Assembly (NCBI GenBank): GCA_034696485.1
Contig: JAQIWT010000968.1
Span: forward strand, 1-13,346
Length of the DNA stretch: 13,346 bases
Direction: 5' to 3'
Source: Isohypsibius dastychi
Taxonomy: Eukaryota > Tardigrada > Eutardigrada > Parachela > Isohypsibiidae
Shown: in pieces, positions 7,868-13,346 of the stretch
Layout of the letters: each line of letters opens with the position of its first letter
Position numbering within the stretch: position 1 is the first letter of the stretch
Notes under the pieces: model-generated
Told to the model about the DNA's origin: nothing
Databases searched by the model: none
What the model saw: the letters and a program-made list of their open reading frames with translations, nothing else
Position numbers and translations under genes: made by a program

Positions 7868-9432
7868 CTAGTCAACATCCATCGCGGGAGAAGACTGTGA
7901 TTCGGACCGCTCGGTTTCATCTGCGCCACTTTGTGAATCCTGTGTGCCTTGATGTATAATTTCCGGCACGGATTCCACGTTTTCCTCCGCGGCAGGGGTG
8001 GATGATATCTGAGGAGGGTTGTCGGCGTTATGCTTTTCCCATTGAGCAACAACCGCTTCCAGCTCGAAGCATGTTCTTTCAATGTCGATGTTCTTGGCAA
8101 TCAGATTCACCCAACTGAAAAAATAAATACCCAAAATGATCATGATTTCGGAAAGAATAACGGGAATCAATCAAATCAATCAATCAAAATTGGAAGCTCT
8201 TATCGAAGTCGACGCAAAATATGGAAAAAGCGGAAGAACAACAGAAAACACAGAAACCATAATGATAAGAAATAATCCGAAAAGCTAAATCGGAAAAGAA
8301 AACTCATATACAGCCATAGAAACAGATAATTTCTAGACAATTTTACCTTCCTCCGGAAACGAACTACATTTTTCAAAACGACTGGCAATCAGAAAACGTG
8401 AACCCCTTTTAAAACTGATCAAACTACCGAAAGCCAAATGGCAGCGTCGAACGAATGTTTCAATAATCTTGAAGAAATCGTGATCTAGAATATTTTTGCA
8501 AAATTCTCCAAGAAACACCAAAACTAGGTTTTCGGAAAAAATGTTCAATTTGTCGATAAAATTAATTCTGTTACTTACGCATTTTCCAAATCGGTCAACT
8601 TTTCCCCGGCTTTTAGTTGTTTGTTCTTTCGATCCCAGTTCACTTGTTGGATCTGAGCTCTAACATCGCGTAATTCCTGATCAGCAAGCTGCAAACGTCG
8701 TTCAACAGACGGTATAAATCTTTTCCACGCTTCCGGTCCATATTCCGTCTGCAGCTGCAAATTTGCCAGTCTGGAAAACAAAAACAAAGACACTGTAATT
8801 GAACAAAAAATTCATCGGTGTGAGTTCAGCAAAGTGAAACTAATTACTTGTTCGTCAGATGATTTTGCATCGCAGAAATTTTATTAAAGCAATCTTCCCA
8901 GGCCATTGGATCCTTCCGCTTATTTGCTGTTGGAGCTGCCGGATACCTATGAAAAACAAAGTTCATGGTTCATCAAGTAGTTCAGATTCTCTAAGAAGGG
9001 CGAAACCAGATCTGAAATCTGAAAACAAGAACAACAAACTGACTTTTCGAATTCTATCCTTTCCATCGGTTTTTTCTCATCCATCCTTCTGGTTTCACCC
9101 TGCATCAATTCAGTCTGCAATCAAGAGGTTTCATTCTATCTTTCTTTCATGACAGCGACGGAAACAAAGTGAGAAACGAAGAACGTACGTGGAATGTGCT
9201 GAGATTCAATGGAGGAAGACTTTGAAGATAATCTCTCGGCGCAAAACGCGCCATTTCTTCTTCGATCAAGGCGTGCACCTGCAGGATCTTGATTATACGA
9301 CAGGTTTGTTAAATTCTTGAAAACACGAGGTGGAACTCTATTTACAGCCTCTTTAACACCAGGAATGTCGTATCCGGAATCGACGTAAGGAAGAGCATCC
9401 ACCAAACTCGATGATCCCAACAAACTGTTCAT
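7868..9432 (-). CDS. BCAS2: Pre-mRNA-splicing factor SPF27 (BCAS2), complete, 6 exons
   Basis: BCAS2/SPF27 is a core subunit of the PRP19 (NineTeen) complex, which activates the spliceosome in the nucleus. Exons in transcript order are 9432-9346, 9278-9189, 9114-9044, 8946-8848, 8770-8579 and 8114-7868. All introns are GT-AG and the phases join, giving 261 aa. Family matches are VDALPYVDSGYDIPGVKEA at the N-terminus, ALIEEEMARFAP, the KYPAAP and DPMAWEDC region, and a coiled-coil half with AWKRFIP, QQVNWDRKNKQLKAGEKL and NLIAKNIDIERTCFELE. An in-frame TGA at 9495-9493 with no ATG between supports the start at 9432. From memory human BCAS2 is about 225 aa. The extra length is a Ser/Glu/Gln-rich acidic tail after the coiled coil, ending SSPAMDVD. 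The gene is convergent with KNL2 and tandem with SARM1. Confidence 0.95.
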
Positions 9433-9955
9433 GATGACTGGTTCAGGCAACGCACGATCAAATGAAATACAATGGAATTTTTGTCGGTCAAATCAGCAAA
9501 GCTGCAAGGACGTCAGAGGATGAAATGAAAGTCCTGAGAAATCTGGTACTGTACAAGGAAATTTTCGCAAAAGTTTTGACAAGCAAGCGTGCAGCCGGGC
9601 AAGCGTGCCACTAGCGGGGGAAGGGGGTGATCCCCAAGTTATTTGATTGACTTGAAATATTGAGAAACAAAGCTTCGCCCTTTGGAAAAACAATTTTCCG
9701 CAAAAACAAACAGCACCACAGGAAAAGTACGATTTCTTGGTATTAATGAGTTCTGAACACTGGATCTTTCGAAAAATTTAAATCCACAACGATACACCAT
9801 GTCGTGAGTAACGCGGGGCGGATAAGTATAGTTTTGCACGTTTTATTTCTCAAAGCAGCATCGCTTTATTCAACATCGTTTTTCTTCACCCGAAACAAAT
9901 TTTTCCCACTGAAAAATAGCTCAGAAAGGAAAACTACAAGCCGACACTCTTAGTT
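9433..9955. other. Spacer between SARM1 (3' end) and BCAS2 (5' end)
   Basis: These 523 bases hold the SARM1 3' untranslated region and the BCAS2 promoter and 5' untranslated region. Two AATAAA hexamers for SARM1 are at 9870-9865 and 9847-9842. A locally GC-rich patch at about 9580-9640 contains CAAGCGTGC twice (9584-9592 and 9600-9608) and a short G-run/C-run inverted repeat (GGGGGTGATCCCC, about 9624-9636). I see no TATA box and no tRNA-like fold. The short ORFs here begin with non-ATG codons or show no protein character. Confidence 0.6.
9842..9870 (-). promoter_or_regulatory. SARM1 polyadenylation signals (two AATAAA)
   Basis: On the minus strand AATAAA occurs at 9870-9865 and again at 9847-9842, 86 and 109 bases after the SARM1 stop codon at 9958-9956. 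Position and match to the consensus make one of them the likely signal for SARM1 transcripts. Confidence 0.6.
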
Positions 9956-12900
9956 TCAATGGCTGCCGTGATAGGAAATGGCATGAGGAAGAGATGGTGT
10001 ATGGGCGAGACTTCCGGTTGTCGAAGAAGCCGATAGTGTTTTGATGTTCAAATCACCTCGAAGAAACCGTTCCAGTTTATCCACACAGGCGTCTTGATAA
10101 TCGTGGATCCACCGAATGCCATTGAATTTACAAACAGATCGCATATCTTCGGGGAGGTTCTCCGCTGATGGCCAGTTGAAGCCGGGGTCAATTACAGGAA
10201 CAACATTGCAATTATATGCCAAAGCCGCCGATATTTCCTAAAAATACCGAAAAGAATGAAGACAAAGTTTTGGAAATGATACCAGTAAAACCCCACAATT
10301 AATGCATATTCTTCAAGCAATAAACAGGCACTGTTCCATCATCCAAGCGTTTCTCTATTTTTAAAGACTCATTTTTACCAAAGAAAGGAATCATCGGGAG
10401 AAATGCTAATACAGTACTTAAGAAACAAAATTTATTCATACCAACATCACAGTGGTGTTTTAAATTAAACCGCCTAAAAATCCAAACAACTGCCACTCAA
10501 ATTTATCGACTGCAAAAAACTTGGAAATCGAAAACAAATTCAAGAACTCAGAAACGAAAACACGAATTGAAAATGTGAGAAACACACAATCACCAAACAT
10601 TTAATTTTTATAAAAAATGATATCGGTCACAAAAATGGAGAATAGATTATCAAAAACATACCCGATGTATCCAGTCTTTTTTATCGTCATCTCCAACGCA
10701 GCGATCCAGAGCCGACGGTGATAATATGAGAACGAAGTGTTTCGCCATTCTGACGCTGTCAATTAACTTCTGGTCGAATGCGCCGGCGTCCAATTTATCG
10801 ATGTCAATAAACACGGAGAATCCACGAAGTTGCAGATGGACTTTTAACAAACTACAAAAACACCAAAAAATATTCATAGGAAGATTTCAATATTTTCAAC
10901 AAACTACTGAAAAAATTTACCAAAAATAAAACCAGTTCAACAGTAAACCAAAAACCTTCAACAACAAAAAGTTACCATTTCTCAAAATTTGGCTTTCACT
11001 CGCAAAAATATTTTAGAAAGATCTCACAAAATACCTGGCCAGTTGAGATCCGGTGGCGCGTCGATAGCTGATAAATACATCCGTTTCCGATCTGATTTCC
11101 AAAACCGCTCCCCTTTCCAAACAGCTTCGTTTTCGAATGGCATCCAAAATCTTCGCTCGATGAACGCCATTCTCAATATTCGCATCACATCGCAAATGAT
11201 CATCCGTAATAAACGTGAAAACCGATGGGTCAATTCCGGCTTTGAGCAGATTGTAGGTATATTGAGCAAATTCGGGTGAAATCTGCAGGAGGAACGAGTG
11301 GATGTTGAAAGGGTCACAGCTGGCGTAGTCGGAAATGCGCTTCAGTTGGAGGAGATCACGGATGAAACGCGCGCGCTGAATTCGACTGTGCATTTTCAAG
11401 TCATCTTGGAGAGCCGATTCCGTTAGCTGGAGTAACAAATCGCCATCGACTTCGTTTTCCACAAATGATTTTGCGAATGAGGGGAAGCCAATCTAAGAAA
11501 CAAAAAACTCATGATGCAGTGTTTATTTTATTCAAATTTCATGAATCAAAGATACAGTTCCAGTCTGACCCTGGTTCTGTTCTCACGTCCATTACTCTTT
11601 TGAAAAAGAAAAAAATGGCCAACCTGTTGCATCCAGTGTTTTACATCCTGTACGTTCCAGAGCGGGCTTTGTTGGGTCAAACGATGAGGAAGAGTTTCTC
11701 CCAGAAGAACAAGTGCTTCTCCAGCTAGTCTGCTCGCGATGTCATTTGGTGAACTGGCGCAGGCTTTCAAATGCTCAACAGCTCCAATTTCTCGGAAGAT
11801 CTGCAAACAAACCGCAAATTGAGATCGAATCAAAATATGACACAGAAAAAACAAACCGATTCATTCACCTCGTAAAGAAGATAAAATTTTAATTCAAACA
11901 GTCGCAATACAAAATATTTGAATGTCTACAAAAAACCTCTAAGCATGTCAAAATGAACACAAAATTACTTTTGTAACGACTGCTTCATTTCACACTGCAT
12001 TTGGTATTGACATGACGTACTCTCAATTCATTCTTCCGTTTTCTGGCGTGAGCCTCAGTTGCAAAATGGAAAGCAGCCAGTTGTTGCACTTCGATGATCC
12101 GACTTTCAAGGACCGGAAGCAGCCGTATGAGAACGTCTTTTGATTGTTTAGGATCAAGCTGTTCGGCATACACGGTAGCAAATATTTCCGGGCTGTTGTC
12201 TGTGACAAATTCGTTGACGAGATCCAAGGTCCCTGATTTGACGACCGCGGCTTCCAGTTCTTTATTGGCGATTAGAGAGCCCACACAAAGGCACGCAAAA
12301 TATTTGGTCGCTTTATCCTGCTGACCAAAGGCGAGAGGAAAAAGCCAGTCTATAAAACAAAAGTCTATAAACCCTTTAAAACCTATAAAACCTATGAAAC
12401 AGTCCATAAAACCTTATAAAAATTAAAACCAAAAAATTTATAAACAGAGAACATTATCGTCCGAAGAGATCTCAGATCTGCTGATTTTCGTAAAAGAATA
12501 TAATGAATTAAGAACTTTAAATGTAAAATGAAAAAAAAACCAGTCAATGCCAACCGTGGTTTTATGGTTTAAATATCTTTACAGATATTATCTTGCAAAT
12601 TCAGAACCAACCAAATTTTCAAAAAAATGTAGTTTCAAGAAAAAAGATTTTCAACTTGACTGCCAAACGAAATAAATAATGAACTGGTACGTGTAATTCA
12701 ATATTCAAAATGTTTCTCATTATTTTCCGCACATTTACATTGGTTTACCTTGAGCTCGTTGTTTGATCATTTGGTGCTGGTTGAACTGGCCTCCATATAG
12801 CGAAAGATTCAAAAGCGCCAACGCTGATGACCTTTGGGTTTCTAAATCTTGACTCTTACAAGCTTCCAATATCGCGTCCAAGCCGCCATGTTTGACAACT

Positions 12901-13346
12901 TCACTGCAGTCAAATTCATCGCTGTTCAAAATCTTCTCAATCAATCCCGTTCCAGCTCGTCGAGATTCCGCATTCCCTTTTATCGTAGCAACCTGTACAA
13001 AAAAACAGTTTCCCACCATTTTCCAGCAGATTTTCAAAAAAAACCAAAAATCTGGAAGAACAATTAAGCCGATAGTCAATTTCCAAAGTGACTATTTGAT
13101 AAAAGTTTCAAACAGATCAACGGTGACCAGGAACTCAAAATTCTCAACAAATATATGATGCAAAATTTAAGAAAAATTACCTAGCTTTGTAAGGCGAACT
13201 ACATTTCCCGAAATCCACGATTTATTTTTCAATTTATTTATTTGATTTTTATGTGTAGATTTCCTTACCCTGACAATTCCGTCAATTCCCTTCTTCATCA
13301 GTCGTTCTCGTGCATCCGAATTCATGCACTTATCCAGCACCTTGAC
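9956..13346 (-). CDS. SARM1: SARM1 / TIR-1 NAD+ hydrolase, 3' seven exons (5' end outside window)
   Basis: SARM1 cleaves NAD+ through its TIR domain and drives axon degeneration; in nematodes TIR-1 also acts in innate immunity. Exons in transcript order are >13346-13269, 12992-12749, 12349-12021, 11800-11624, 11492-11035, 10851-10662 and 10237-9956, all GT-AG with joining phases, 585 aa in view. Residues 1 to about 260 are the last ARM repeats, with the signature DWLFPLAF and [20 protein letters not shown]1 is about 264-328 ([23 protein letters not shown]). SAM2 is about 335-398 ([23 protein letters not shown]). TIR starts at 413 ([15 protein letters not shown]), with BB-loop region [10 protein letters not shown] and DWIHREI. 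The Glu of that motif (residue 493) matches the catalytic Glu of human SARM1 (E642 from memory). After [13 protein letters not shown] a Ser/Thr-rich tail ends YHGSH. The N-terminal part with the allosteric NMN/NAD+ pocket is not in this window. Confidence 0.96.
10238..10661 (-). other. SARM1 last intron (424 bases)
   Basis: The donor is CATCGG|GTATGT and the acceptor TTTTTAG|GAAATATCG. The join gives DWIHR then [11 protein letters not shown], as in known SARM1 TIR domains. A 65-codon minus-strand ORF at 10496-10299 has no recognisable similarity and is treated as chance. Nothing else stands out. Confidence 0.85.
12349..12414 (-). promoter_or_regulatory. Row of in-frame 3' splice acceptors before the SARM1 exon at 12349
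   Basis: The acceptor supported by homology is TTTTATAG|AC with the exon starting at 12349, giving DWLFPLAF. On the minus strand the same T-rich motif ending in AG recurs just upstream, with possible exon starts at 12364, 12373, 12382, 12391 and 12412. All lie a multiple of three from 12349 (15, 24, 33, 42 and 63 bases). From the 12412 site to 12349 the phase-1 frame is free of stops. The first upstream copy repeats TTTATAGAC exactly. Use of 12364 would insert DFCFI before DWLFP. The motif looks like a degenerate short tandem repeat. Confidence 0.6.
12350..12748 (-). other. SARM1 intron upstream of the DWLFPLAF exon (399 bases)
   Basis: The donor is CTCAAG|GTAAAC at 12748. The acceptor end carries the repeated TTTATAG motif described separately. 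The rest is AT-rich, and I see no gene or further repeat in it. Confidence 0.8.

Noticed and set aside
9136-9450. BCAS2 first exon read as one 104-codon frame
   Set aside because: It begins with TTG and loses family similarity after KEA. An intron at 9345-9279 switches to the frame reading ALIEEEMARFAP, which does match BCAS2.
9639-9839. 66-codon minus-strand frame in the SARM1/BCAS2 spacer
   Set aside because: No similarity recognised, and it lies just beyond the SARM1 polyadenylation signals in non-coding-looking sequence.
10299-10496. 65-codon ORF in the last SARM1 intron
   Set aside because: It reads as hydrophobic and Phe-rich with no family similarity, and the flanking exons join perfectly without it.

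Overview
This is a eukaryotic, animal-type window. All recognisable genes are split by spliceosomal introns with GT-AG ends, most of them about 50 to 300 bases, and gaps between genes are only 370 to 525 bases. Four conserved genes fit into 13.3 kb, which points to a small, compact metazoan genome. SARM1 and a SANTA-domain KNL2/M18BP1 together indicate a metazoan. A tardigrade or another small-genome ecdysozoan would fit, but I cannot fix the phylum from sequence alone, and no organism-specific marker is present.

Layout from left to right. Bases 1-484 lie downstream of the first gene and may hold an exon of an unidentified minus-strand gene (about 84-181). Bases 485-4600, minus strand, are a complete 11-exon CCT6 gene (chaperonin TRiC/CCT zeta subunit, 539 aa). 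Bases 4601-5048 are a 448-base divergent promoter region. Bases 5049-7496, plus strand, are a 7- or 8-exon gene whose first exon encodes a SANTA domain, so it is read as a KNL2/M18BP1 (centromere licensing factor) orthologue of about 562 aa. Bases 7497-7867 are a convergent 3' region. Bases 7868-9432, minus strand, are a complete 6-exon BCAS2/SPF27 gene (PRP19 splicing complex, 261 aa). Bases 9433-9955 are a head-to-tail spacer with the polyadenylation signals of the next gene. Bases 9956 to the right edge, minus strand, are the last seven exons of SARM1 (end of the ARM repeats, two SAM domains, TIR NADase, 585 aa in view). Its 5' exons lie beyond the window.

The genes do not form a pathway. 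CCT6, BCAS2 and KNL2 serve folding, splicing and cell division, and SARM1 is an NAD+-consuming axon-death or innate-immune enzyme. The links between them are positional: CCT6 and KNL2 share a divergent promoter, and KNL2 and BCAS2 converge.

The least ordinary signals are a row of in-frame alternative 3' splice sites in SARM1, a stop-free 54-base intron and an optional 48-base exon in KNL2, a KNL2 tail without recognisable motifs, and an 80-codon ATG ORF with a nearby tandem repeat inside the longest CCT6 intron. Exon borders were worked out by hand from reading frame, splice signals and remembered family sequences. No transcript evidence was available.
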